DNA of 44,717 nucleotides. It comes from 13-2-20CM-68-14 sp046723355. Lineage in GTDB: Bacteria; Actinomycetota; Thermoleophilia; Gaiellales; Gaiellaceae. Below the pieces are notes generated by a model. It was not told the DNA's origin. It saw only the letters and a program-made list of their open reading frames with translations, and did not search any database. Below, piece by piece: positions 14,507-21,677 of the stretch (position 1 is the stretch's first letter; every line of letters begins with the position of its first letter). A program made the position numbers and the translations under genes. The stretch covers positions 1 through 44,717 of the forward strand of contig JBKOUJ010000054.1 in the NCBI GenBank assembly GCA_046723355.1. The letters run 5' to 3'.

Positions 14507-16491
14507 CCCAGGCTGCTGTCCCGTTTCGGGCTTATGGCCACGCCTCGGCCGAGGTGCTTGGTGATCCCGCCCAGCCAGAACGGGAAGCCGGCGCCGAGGA
14601 TGAGCGCGGTGTCGACGTCTGCGGCCTCCGGCACGACGCCCTCGTCGAGCAGGTGGCGGATCTCGTCGTCGATCGCGGCCAAGGCCGACTCGAGAATCTC
14701 GTCCTGGGTGAGCGGGCTCTGCTCGGCGAGGGCGATCTCCTCGTTGCCGGCGGCGTAGTTCGCGAGCGTCCGCGAGAGCGGGAAGCGCTCCGGATAGGCG
14801 GCGTGCAGGGTCTCGAGCACGTGCAGCGCCACGGGCGGCCCGACAATCTGTAGGAGCACCGAGGGAGCCATCGGCAGTCCGAGGCGCAGAATCGCCTCGT
14901 CGGTCTCCTCCACGGAGTTGCCGCGCTCGAGCGCGGCCAGCACGGCCGACAGCAAGCGAGTGAGGACCCGGTTGACGACGAAGCCGGGGGCGTCACGCAC
15001 GAGCACCGGGCGCTTGCGAAGCTTGGCGGCCACGTCGAGGGCTGTCGCCACGGTTGCGTCATCGGTGCGCTCACCGCGGACGATCTCGACGAGGGGCAGC
15101 AGCGCGACCGGGTTGAAGAAATGCATGCCGACGACGCGCTCGGAATGCGCGAGCTCGGCGGCTATCGCGGTGATGGAGAGCGCCGACGTGTTCGTGGCCA
15201 GGACGGTTTCCGGCGAGACGACCGCCTCGATCTCGGCAAAGACCTGCCGCTTGACCTCGAGCTCCTCGTAGACGGCCTCGAGGACGAACTGACAGCCCGC
15301 GAACTCGTCGCGCCCGGTGGTCGTCCGTACGAGGCTGCCGAGGAACCGGGCCTCTCCCTCGTCATAGCGGCCCTTGGCGACGAGGCCGGCGAACTCGGCT
15401 TCGATCGCGGCGCGGGCACGCTCGAGCGCCTGCTCGTCGACGTCCGCGACGACGAGCGGCAGCTCCAGTCGCCGTAGTAACAGGGTCGCAAGCTGCGTGG
15501 CCATCAACCCTGCGCCGACGATCCCGACCCGAGCGACCGGCCGCGGCTCGGCGGCGAGCTTGGGGGGCCGTTTCGCACGTCGCTCGATGAGGTCGAAGGC
15601 GTACAGCGAGGCTTGCGCCTGCGGCCCCGGCAGCAGCTCCGCGATCACGTCCTCCTCCGCCTCGTAGCCCTGCTCGAGGCTCCAGCCTGAGAGCGCACCT
15701 TCGATCAGGTCGAGCGCGCGGTACGGCGCCCGTGCCGCGCCGTGGACGATGTCGTCCAAGCGGGCGCGGGCCTTTCGGAGCGTGTCCGCGACGTCCGCGT
15801 CCAGAGGGCTGGTCTCGGTGCCGAGTTTCGGCCCGCTATCACGTGCGAGGTCGACGGCGAACGCGAGCGAATCGTCGACGAACTCGACCGGTTCGAGCAG
15901 GCGATCCGCGAAGCCGAGCTCGTGCGCTCGGCGGCCGTCCAGCATCCGATTCCGGTTCAGGGGGTTCTCGACGACGAATTCGATCGCAGTCTCCGCGCCG
16001 ACGAGCCTCGGAACGAGCTGGGTGCCTCCCCAGCCGGGGACGATTCCGAGCAGGCACTCCGGGCATGCGAAATGCCGGACCGCAGTCGAGATCGTGCGCG
16101 CGTCGCAGTGCACGGCGAGCTCGACGCCGCCGCCCAGGCAGGCGCCGTTGATCGCGGCGACTGTCGGGTACGGGAGGGCGCGGATGCGCCCGAAGAGCTC
16201 GTGGCCGGTCCGGCTGCCCTCGCGAGCGAGGTCGGCGGCGGCGCGCCTGGTGAACTCTTCGAGGTCGGCCCCTGCGGAGAAGAAGTAGGGCTTGCCCGTG
16301 ATGACGAGCGCCGCCCAGTCCTCCGACTCGAGCCGGTCGAGCACGCGCGCGAGCGACTCGAACGCCGAGCGGCCGAACACCGTTGGCTTCGTCTGGTCGG
16401 CGCCGTTGTCGATCGTGACCAGCGCGAGCGGCCGGTCGAGCTCCGGCCTCACGACGCCTGCCAGCTTGAACTCAGTCAGCGGCTCAGACAC
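14497..16491 (-). CDS. fadB: Bifunctional enoyl-CoA hydratase / 3-hydroxyacyl-CoA dehydrogenase
   Basis: Catalyses the hydration and NAD-dependent oxidation steps of fatty-acid beta-oxidation. The N-terminal crotonase domain (about 1-250) has the oxyanion-hole segments YFFSAGADLEEF and NGACLGGGVELAV, and the ECLLGIVPGWGGTQ Glu region. The dehydrogenase half begins with the NAD site VGIVGAGLMATQLA and has ATNTSALSITAIA and GMHFFNPVALLPLVEIV, then two C-terminal 3HCDH domains. At 664 aa it is slightly shorter than E. coli FadB. The GTG start overlaps the thiolase stop by 8 nt (GTGTCTGA), indicating translational coupling and a FadA-FadB complex. Confidence 0.92.
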   Translation of the reverse strand: MSEPLTEFKLAGVVRPELDRPLALVTIDNGADQTKPTVFGRSAFESLARVLDRLESEDWAALVITGKPYFFSAGADLEEFTRRAAADLAREGSRTGHELFGRIRALPYPTVAAINGACLGGGVELAVHCDARTISTAVRHFACPECLLGIVPGWGGTQLVPRLVGAETAIEFVVENPLNRNRMLDGRRAHELGFADRLLEPVEFVDDSLAFAVDLARDSGPKLGTETSPLDADVADTLRKARARLDDIVHGAARAPYRALDLIEGALSGWSLEQGYEAEEDVIAELLPGPQAQASLYAFDLIERRAKRPPKLAAEPRPVARVGIVGAGLMATQLATLLLRRLELPLVVADVDEQALERARAAIEAEFAGLVAKGRYDEGEARFLGSLVRTTTGRDEFAGCQFVLEAVYEELEVKRQVFAEIEAVVSPETVLATNTSALSITAIAAELAHSERVVGMHFFNPVALLPLVEIVRGERTDDATVATALDVAAKLRKRPVLVRDAPGFVVNRVLTRLLSAVLAALERGNSVEETDEAILRLGLPMAPSVLLQIVGPPVALHVLETLHAAYPERFPLSRTLANYAAGNEEIALAEQSPLTQDEILESALAAIDDEIRHLLDEGVVPEAADVDTALILGAGFPFWLGGITKHLGRGVAISPKRDSSLGRV

Positions 16492-17662
16492 GCTCCCACA
16501 AGAGCGCGGCGCCCATGCCCATGCCGACGCAGAGCGCTGTGAGCCCGTAGCGGGAGCTCGGGCGCTCGCGCATCGCGTGAGCGAGCTGCGCGACGAGCCG
16601 GACGCCGGAAGCCGCGAGCGGATGGCCGCACGCGATCGCACCCCCGTACGGGTTGAGGCGCTCGTCCTCGGCTGAGACGCCCATTCCGTCACACCACGTG
16701 AGCACCTGCACGGCGAAGGGCTCGTTCAACTCGAAGGCGTCGATCTGTTCGATCGACAGCCCGGCCCGCTCGAGTGCCTTCTGTGTGGCCGGCACCGGGC
16801 CGAGCCCCATCAGTTCCGGCTCGACGCCGGCGAAGGCGTACGAGACGAGCCGGAGCTTCGGTTCGAGCCCAAGTTCCTCAGCCGCTTCCCGAGAAGCGAG
16901 CAGCGAGGCGGTCGCGCCGTCCGTCAGGCCGGCCGAGTTCCCGGCCGTGACGCGGCCGCCCGACCGGAACGGCGTCGGCAGGTCCCGGATCGCCTCGACC
17001 GACGTGTCGGGGCGCAGGAACTCGTCCGCATCTGCCTCGCGCCAACCGTCGTCCGTAAAGACGCTCATCGGTACGACGGTCTCGCGCATGGCGCCGTTCT
17101 CCCAGGCGTCGGCAAGGCGGTGGTGCGAACGGACTGCGTAGGCGTCGGCGTCGTCCTTCGTGATCTGCGGGTAGCGGTCATGGAGGTTCTCGGCGGTCTG
17201 GCCCATCGTTGCCGCAGACGGGTCGATGAGCCGCTCGGCGACGAAGCGGGGGTTGTAGTCGACGTCTTCGAGCAGCGGGTGCCGGCCCATGTGCTCGACG
17301 CCTCCCGCGAGGATCACGTCCGCGGCGCCCATGGCGATCTCGCCGGCACCGGTGGTGATCGCAGTCAGCGCGCCGGCGCACATGCGGTCGACCGCGAAGC
17401 CCGGCACGGTCCGCGGCAGGCCGGCCAGCAAAGCGACGTCGCGCCCGAGGGTCAGTCCTTGGTCGCCGACCTGGGCGGTCGCCGCGAAGACAACGTCGTC
17501 GATCCGCTCCTGCGGCAGAGACGGGTTCCGCCGCAGCAGCTCGCGGACGAGCTTGACCGCCATGTCGTCGGCCCTCGTCCGCCAGAAAACGCCGTTCGGC
17601 CCCGCCCGACCGAACGCGCTGCGGACACCGTCGACGAAGTAGACCTCGCGGAGCTCGGCCAT
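16484..17662 (-). CDS. fadA: Acetyl-CoA acyltransferase (3-ketoacyl-CoA thiolase)
   Basis: Cleaves 3-ketoacyl-CoA with CoA in the last step of beta-oxidation. The 392-aa thiolase has the nucleophile Cys in VDRMCAGALTAI, then GGVEHMGRHP, ELNEPFAVQ, the His in CGHPLAASGVR, and the second Cys in ALCVGMGMGAALL. The ATG at 17662 yields the usual N-terminus (REVYFVDGVRSAFGRAG); the longer open frame upstream is not conserved in character. TAGCCT ends 7 nt before the ATG with no ribosome site. First gene of a two-gene operon with fadB. Confidence 0.93.
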   Translation of the reverse strand: MAELREVYFVDGVRSAFGRAGPNGVFWRTRADDMAVKLVRELLRRNPSLPQERIDDVVFAATAQVGDQGLTLGRDVALLAGLPRTVPGFAVDRMCAGALTAITTGAGEIAMGAADVILAGGVEHMGRHPLLEDVDYNPRFVAERLIDPSAATMGQTAENLHDRYPQITKDDADAYAVRSHHRLADAWENGAMRETVVPMSVFTDDGWREADADEFLRPDTSVEAIRDLPTPFRSGGRVTAGNSAGLTDGATASLLASREAAEELGLEPKLRLVSYAFAGVEPELMGLGPVPATQKALERAGLSIEQIDAFELNEPFAVQVLTWCDGMGVSAEDERLNPYGGAIACGHPLAASGVRLVAQLAHAMRERPSSRYGLTALCVGMGMGAALLWERV

Positions 17663-17748
17663 CAGGCCAAGGCTACAGTCACGCTTTCGGCACGGATCCA
17701 TGACCCACGCGTCCGCCCAAGCTCGATACGCTCGCCGCGGGGAGGAGG

Positions 17749-18474
17749 ATGGATGCACCTAACCAACGAGCGAGTGCGGCGGCCGCGGACTGGCAGGCGC
17801 ATCTGGAGCGTGAGGAGCGACGCTACCGCGACGGAGAGCGCCGCCTCCCCGAAGCCGGTGACCCCGACGCGCGCCAGCGTCAGCTGACGCGGCTCGGCAA
17901 CGCGTCGACCGGCGCGGGACTCTCCCTGCTGATGCTCGGCCGACGCGGCGAAGCCGCCGCTGCGTTTACGCGAGCCGCCGAGCGGTACCGCGAGAGCTTC
18001 GCCGACGCGCCGCCCGAGAGCTGGGGCCGTCCGATCGGCGCTGCCAAGGCGCGCGTCATCGCCGGAGACTGGGACGGCGCAGCGGCCGATGCCCGCTGGG
18101 CGCTCGATGCCGGCGCAGCGACTGCCGCTTCGCCGATCGGACGGTATGCAGCGGCGCTTGCCTGTCTCGTCCTCGAGGACTACGAGCGAGCCCGGTTCCA
18201 TGCCGATGCAATCCGAACGCGGGCCGACTTTCCCGCCGACGTCGGCGACGCGCTCGCGTTCATCGCGGCGCACGACGTCGTCGGCTACGCGATCGCCGTC
18301 GACAGCGTGCTCGAGTCGTTCGAGGGGCGCGACGAATACCTGGAAGACATCCCGGTCGCCGACACGGTGCTCGTCCTGCAAGAGCTCGCGGCCCGCCGCG
18401 GGATCGCCGCCGAGCTCAGCTCTCCTCTTCTCCCCTCGGCTAGTCAGTCGAGCCGGTCGGCACCGGGTGCATGA
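17749..18474 (+). CDS. Hypothetical protein, TPR-like alpha-helical
   Basis: 241-aa soluble protein, no signal or membrane segment. Residues 20-180 are a series of amphipathic helix pairs with Ala-rich TPR-like spacing (GAGLSLLMLGRRGEAAAAFTRA and similar). It ends in a Ser-rich tail. It is divergent from fadA with 86 bp between starts. A purine tract GGAGGAGG directly abuts the ATG, too close for an ordinary ribosome site. The 3' end overlaps the convergent regulator gene by 35 nt. I do not recognise the family; a scaffold or protein-interaction role is only suggested by the helix-pair pattern. Confidence 0.7.
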   Translation: MDAPNQRASAAAADWQAHLEREERRYRDGERRLPEAGDPDARQRQLTRLGNASTGAGLSLLMLGRRGEAAAAFTRAAERYRESFADAPPESWGRPIGAAKARVIAGDWDGAAADARWALDAGAATAASPIGRYAAALACLVLEDYERARFHADAIRTRADFPADVGDALAFIAAHDVVGYAIAVDSVLESFEGRDEYLEDIPVADTVLVLQELAARRGIAAELSSPLLPSASQSSRSAPGA

Positions 18475-18985
18475 ACGCGGTGATCACGAGCGGCTCGGCG
18501 TCGTCGCTCTCCTCGTCACGCACGCGCTCGGCGATCTCCTCGATCAGCCGCAGCGCGCGTTCGGCGGGGATCCGCACCGTCGTCTGCGTGATCCGGAAGG
18601 TCCCGGAGGTGCCGAACTGTGCCCAGGCCCGCTGGAGGTCGTCGAGCATCGTCGCTCGCACGTCGGTGCCCAAGCCGGAGGAGACGAGCTCCGGCGCAAC
18701 CCGCACCGTCCTCGCCACGGCACGGTAAGGCTTCTCCCGACCCTTGCCGCCGTCGGCGAGGTCGATGAGCCCGGCGCGCAGAAGCATTCGAACGTGAAAG
18801 TGGAGGTGCCCGGGGTCGACGCCGAGGCGTTGCGCGAGCTCCCGGTTCGTGAGTGATCCCTCTTCGCTCTGCCCCAGCATCTCGAGGACGCGCAGGCGCA
18901 ACGGGTGCCCGAGCGCTTTCAGCTGTTCGGGGCGGTCGATCGTGAAGACGTCGAGCAGCGGCGGCTGCGGCTCGGGTATCGGCAC
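18440..18985 (-). CDS. ArsR-type winged-helix transcriptional regulator
   Basis: DNA-binding regulator of the HTH_20/ArsR-like group, 181 aa. The N-terminal winged helix spans about residues 20-95: EQLKALGHPLRLRVLEMLG, then NRELAQRLGVDPGHLHFHVRMLLRAGLIDLAD, a typical recognition helix with HLHFHVRML, and a wing with KGREKPYRAVA. The C-terminal part is helical with an IRIPAERALRLIEEIAERV segment, as in regulators with a ligand or dimer domain. The GTG start lies just after a CGTATATATACG palindrome, which likely serves as -10 and operator. Gene lies 33 nt downstream of pgl on the same strand. The effector is unknown. Confidence 0.85.
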   Translation of the reverse strand: MPIPEPQPPLLDVFTIDRPEQLKALGHPLRLRVLEMLGQSEEGSLTNRELAQRLGVDPGHLHFHVRMLLRAGLIDLADGGKGREKPYRAVARTVRVAPELVSSGLGTDVRATMLDDLQRAWAQFGTSGTFRITQTTVRIPAERALRLIEEIAERVRDEESDDAEPLVITAFMHPVPTGSTD

Positions 18986-18989
18986 GCCG

Positions 18990-19001
18990 CGTATATATAC
19001 G
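18990..19001 (-). promoter_or_regulatory. CGTATATATACG palindrome: promoter -10 and candidate operator of the HTH gene
   Basis: Perfect 12-bp AT-rich palindrome in GC-rich DNA, ending 4 nt before the GTG start of the regulator (18985). It contains TATATA suited as a -10 for a leaderless mRNA. Its symmetry and place suggest autoregulation by the dimeric winged-helix protein. Confidence 0.6.
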
Positions 19002-19018
19002 GAAACAGGCGTCGTTGT

Positions 19019-19711
19019 CTAGTCGCGCAACCGCGAAGCAGCGTCCCGATCGAGGACTGCAAGTGTCTCGCCGCCGTCCGAGCGGATCATGCTGCCCGGC
19101 ACAGCGGGCGCCGGCGGGCCTGCGAGAGCACGCTCCACGGCTTCGGCCTTCTCGGTGCCGGTGACCAGGAAGACGATCCGCCGGGCGGCGCGCAGCGCGG
19201 ATGGCGTCAGCGTCACCCGCTCGACGTACGGGTCGAGTTTCGGCTCGGCCGGAATTGCGAGCCGGTCGGTCTCGTGCAGCCCCGGAGAATCAGGGAACAG
19301 CGACGCGATGTGGCCGTCGGGGCCGAGCCCGAGCAGGACGAGATCGAGCGTCGTCCCTCGTAGCTCGCGGTCGTAATCGGCGGCAGCCGCAGCAGGCTCG
19401 TCTTCACCCCGGATGCGGTGAACGCGTCCCGGCTGGCTCTCTAGGTTGTCGAGCAGCGTCCGCTTGGCGAGGCCGAAGTTCGAGCGCTCGTCCTCCGGCG
19501 GCACGCAACGCTCGTCGCCCCACCAGACGCCCGCGTTGCCCCATTCGGGCTCGAGCTCCGCGGCGAGCTCATAGGCCCGGCCCGGCGTCGACCCACCGGT
19601 GAGGGCGATCTCCTGCGCGGCGCGCGCGGCGTCGGCGAGGAGCTCGGCGACGCGGCGCGCTGCTGCCTCGGGGCCGTCCACAACCTCGACCTCGACGTCG
19701 CGACCCCTCAG
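19019..19711 (-). CDS. pgl: 6-phosphogluconolactonase
   Basis: Hydrolyses 6-phosphogluconolactone in the oxidative pentose phosphate pathway. Core motifs: IALTGGSTPGRAYEL, VWWGDERCVPPEDERSNFG, LVLLGLGPDGHIASLFPDSP, and late VERVTLTPSALRAARRIVFLVTG. The start is uncertain. The core begins at about DVEVEVVDGPEAA, and the nearest standard in-frame start, GTG 19681, trims the first strand. CTG 19711 fits best: 230 aa, GGAGG 6 nt upstream, and an overlap (CTGA) with the stop of a short upstream reading frame. ATG 19867, with GGGAGG, would add about 50 Arg-rich residues read from repeat DNA. Downstream lies the ArsR-type regulator. Confidence 0.85.
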   Translation of the reverse strand: MRGRDVEVEVVDGPEAAARRVAELLADAARAAQEIALTGGSTPGRAYELAAELEPEWGNAGVWWGDERCVPPEDERSNFGLAKRTLLDNLESQPGRVHRIRGEDEPAAAAADYDRELRGTTLDLVLLGLGPDGHIASLFPDSPGLHETDRLAIPAEPKLDPYVERVTLTPSALRAARRIVFLVTGTEKAEAVERALAGPPAPAVPGSMIRSDGGETLAVLDRDAASRLRD

Positions 19712-19922
19712 GGCGCACCTCCCGCCAGCTCGCGCGAACGCTCCACAGCGGCCTCCTCCGCGCCCGCTATCGCGGGCGCTCCGTCGCGTGGGGGAAAACC
19801 AGGTTACCCCCCACGAGCCCCCTTCTTTCTCGCGAGTTCGCCGCGACCTTGCCGGTCGCGGATTCATTCGGTTGAACCTCCCGGTTCCCCCAGCCCCCTC
19901 CACAGCGGCGATGGTGCGCTTC
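19709..19922 (-). repeat. Hairpin cluster with a second copy of the proC 3' end
   Basis: The space between proC and pgl holds at least four inverted repeats: 19760-19779 (8-bp stem, loop TATC), 19788-19814 (GTGGGGG/CCCCCCAC), 19841-19861 (CCGCGACC/GGTCGCGG) and 19874-19887 (GAACC/GGTTC). At its pgl end, 19708-19753, is a diverged copy of the last 46 bases of proC, encoding the same ERSREL and GAP-stop with mostly synonymous changes. It may be a composite mobile repeat or a partial duplication. Confidence 0.6.
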
Positions 19923-20747
19923 TCACGGCGCACCTGCCGCGAGCTCCCGCGAGCGCTCCATCGCCGCCTGAATCGCGTTCAAAAACGCGGCGCGGACGCC
20001 CGCCTGTTCGAGCTCGCGGACGGCGCGGATCGTCGTGCCGCCGGGCGACGTGACGCGTTCGCGGAGCTCGACCGGGTGCATCTCCTGGTCGCGGAGCAGC
20101 TTCGCGGTTCCGAGCATCGTCTGGATGACGAGCTGGGTCGACACGTCGCGGCCGAGCCCCAGCAGGATGCCGGCCTCGATCATCGCCTCCGAGAGCAGCG
20201 CGAAGTAGGCGGGGCCCGAGCCGGAGACCGCCGTGACCGCATCCATATACGGCTCCGGGACGCGGACGACGCCGCCGAGGTGCGACAGGGCCTCCTCGGC
20301 AAGCGCGAGGTGAGGCTCGTCCGCGTGCACTCCGGCGCACATCCCGGCGATCCCCTCGTGGACCGTCGCCGGCGCATTCGGCATCGCGCGAACCACGGGA
20401 ACGCCTTTCGCAAGTCGCGTCTCGATCGCGGTCGTCGGGATTGCGGCGGCGACCGACAGCACGGTCTGCTCCGGCGTGACGGCCGTCGCGATCTCCTCCA
20501 GCAGCACGTCGAAGTCCTGCGGCTTCACGGCGATCACGATCAGCGCCGCCCTGGCAACTGCGTCGGTGTTAGAGAGCGTCGCCTCGACGCCGAGCTCTTC
20601 GCGCAGCTCCTCGATTCGCTCCTCGCGCCGCCCGGTTGCGACGATCTCGTCAGGGTTCCGCCAGCCCCCGCTGAGCAGGCCCGAGATCAGGGCCTCGCCG
20701 ATCGTGCCGGCGCCCAAAACCGCCACGCGTCGCTCATCGACAGCCAT
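19923..20747 (-). CDS. proC: Pyrroline-5-carboxylate reductase
   Basis: Last step of proline synthesis: reduces pyrroline-5-carboxylate with NAD(P)H. The 274-aa protein begins with the dinucleotide site VAVLGAGTIGEALISGLL and continues with IVIAVKPQDFDVLLEEI, VVRAMPNAPATVHEGI, and the signature region AVSGSGPAYFALLSEAMIEAGILLG and TSPGGTTI. The ATG at 20747 gives the standard N-terminus; the frame continues upstream into the inverted repeat but without conserved residues. No ribosome site is seen. The upstream gene is the AlkA-like glycosylase across a 66-bp inverted repeat. Confidence 0.93.
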   Translation of the reverse strand: MAVDERRVAVLGAGTIGEALISGLLSGGWRNPDEIVATGRREERIEELREELGVEATLSNTDAVARAALIVIAVKPQDFDVLLEEIATAVTPEQTVLSVAAAIPTTAIETRLAKGVPVVRAMPNAPATVHEGIAGMCAGVHADEPHLALAEEALSHLGGVVRVPEPYMDAVTAVSGSGPAYFALLSEAMIEAGILLGLGRDVSTQLVIQTMLGTAKLLRDQEMHPVELRERVTSPGGTTIRAVRELEQAGVRAAFLNAIQAAMERSRELAAGAP

Positions 20748-20760
20748 TGGTGGATGGAGT

Positions 20761-20826
20761 CTAGGAGGGTTTGGCGTAAGGCCGCTCGCCGGCGGCATAG
20801 ACTGCTTTGCGCCAAACCCCTCCTAG
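20761..20826. repeat. Long inverted repeat between the AlkA-like gene and proC
   Basis: CTAGGAGGGTTTGGCG (20761-20776) is matched by its complement at 20810-20826 with a single extra C, separated by about 33 bp. The distal arm overlaps the AlkA-like stop codon (20823-20825) and the proximal arm ends 14 bp before the proC ATG. It could act as a terminator or attenuator between the genes; it has no T-run. Confidence 0.65.
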
Positions 20827-21677
20827 GCCGCGAGACGCTGGGAAATCGGCAGCGTCCCGTCCTTGAAGCCGGCGAGCATGTACACGCTCGCCAGCCCGGC
20901 CCACTCGCCATAGGGCTCCAGCAGCTCCGCCGTCTCCCAACCTTCGACCCAGCGACCGCGGAGGAGCGCGAGCAGCTTGACGAGGCCGAGATCGCCGACG
21001 AGGCCGCGCTCGTAGCGGCCGAGGCCCTCCAGGCAGACGACGCCGACCGACCACGGTCCGATCCGCGATTCGCGAACGAGGCGCGCTGCCGCTGCGTCGG
21101 TGGGAATGTCGCGCAGCCGCTCGAGGTCGAGCAAGCGGCAGAGCCTGACGAGTGCGCTCGCACGCGGCGTTCCGAGGCCGAGCCGACGCAGTTCCGCGGG
21201 GGCGAATCGGGCGAACGTTGCCGGAGTCGGCGCCGTGTGCAGGCCGTCGAGCGAAGCCGTCGCCTCGCGCACGATCCGGCGCTCGATCTCACGTGCGCGC
21301 CGCGCTGTGATCAGCTGCCCGCAGAGCGCCCGCAGCAGCGCCTGCGTCACGGTCGCGCACCGGAGCGGCCGCAGACCGCGAAGGCGACGGATCGTCCCAC
21401 CGAGGAAGGGATCGTGTGAGAAGCGCGCCACGAACTGCGAATGGTCGTCGTCGAGACCGAGCGTGAACCGCACGCGCTCGACGGCAGCTTCGCCCGGGGC
21501 GCGCACGACGACGGCGCCGTCCGGAAGCTGTCGTGCCTCGGCGATTTCCAGGCGGCCGTCGATCTCATAGACCGCCCGTAGCACGCCCCGCCGGACGATC
21601 CGCGTCGCGTCGCTGCCGAGCCGGGTCGAGAGTCGGAGCGAGTAGGGGCCGCGCGCTCGGAGCGAGGCCTCGATCAA
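20823..21677 (-). CDS. DNA-3-methyladenine glycosylase II-like (HhH-GPD, AlkA type)
   Basis: Base-excision glycosylase of the HhH-GPD superfamily that removes alkylated bases. Residues 1-110 resemble the AlkA N-terminal beta domain. The HhH-GPD part has LLRALCGQLITARRAREIE, the hairpin-helix-hairpin LRRLGLGTPRASALVRL, RLVRESRIGPWSVGVV and the catalytic Asp in GLVGDLGLVKLLA. At 284 aa it fits AlkA. The TTG start overlaps the TGA of the XRE-TPR gene (TTGA), so the two are translationally coupled. The coupling to a regulator of unknown input raises the idea of controlled DNA repair. Confidence 0.85.
   Translation of the reverse strand: MIEASLRARGPYSLRLSTRLGSDATRIVRRGVLRAVYEIDGRLEIAEARQLPDGAVVVRAPGEAAVERVRFTLGLDDDHSQFVARFSHDPFLGGTIRRLRGLRPLRCATVTQALLRALCGQLITARRAREIERRIVREATASLDGLHTAPTPATFARFAPAELRRLGLGTPRASALVRLCRLLDLERLRDIPTDAAAARLVRESRIGPWSVGVVCLEGLGRYERGLVGDLGLVKLLALLRGRWVEGWETAELLEPYGEWAGLASVYMLAGFKDGTLPISQRLAA

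Noticed and set aside
19712..19867. Long N-terminal extension of 6-phosphogluconolactonase from ATG 19867
   Set aside because: Although GGGAGG precedes it, the extra about 50 residues are Arg/Gly-rich, read through repeat hairpins, and the family starts close to the DVEVEV strand.
19599..21419. 606-codon open frame on the plus strand opposite pgl, proC and the AlkA-like gene
   Set aside because: Antisense to three well-supported genes and typical of GC-rich shadow translation.
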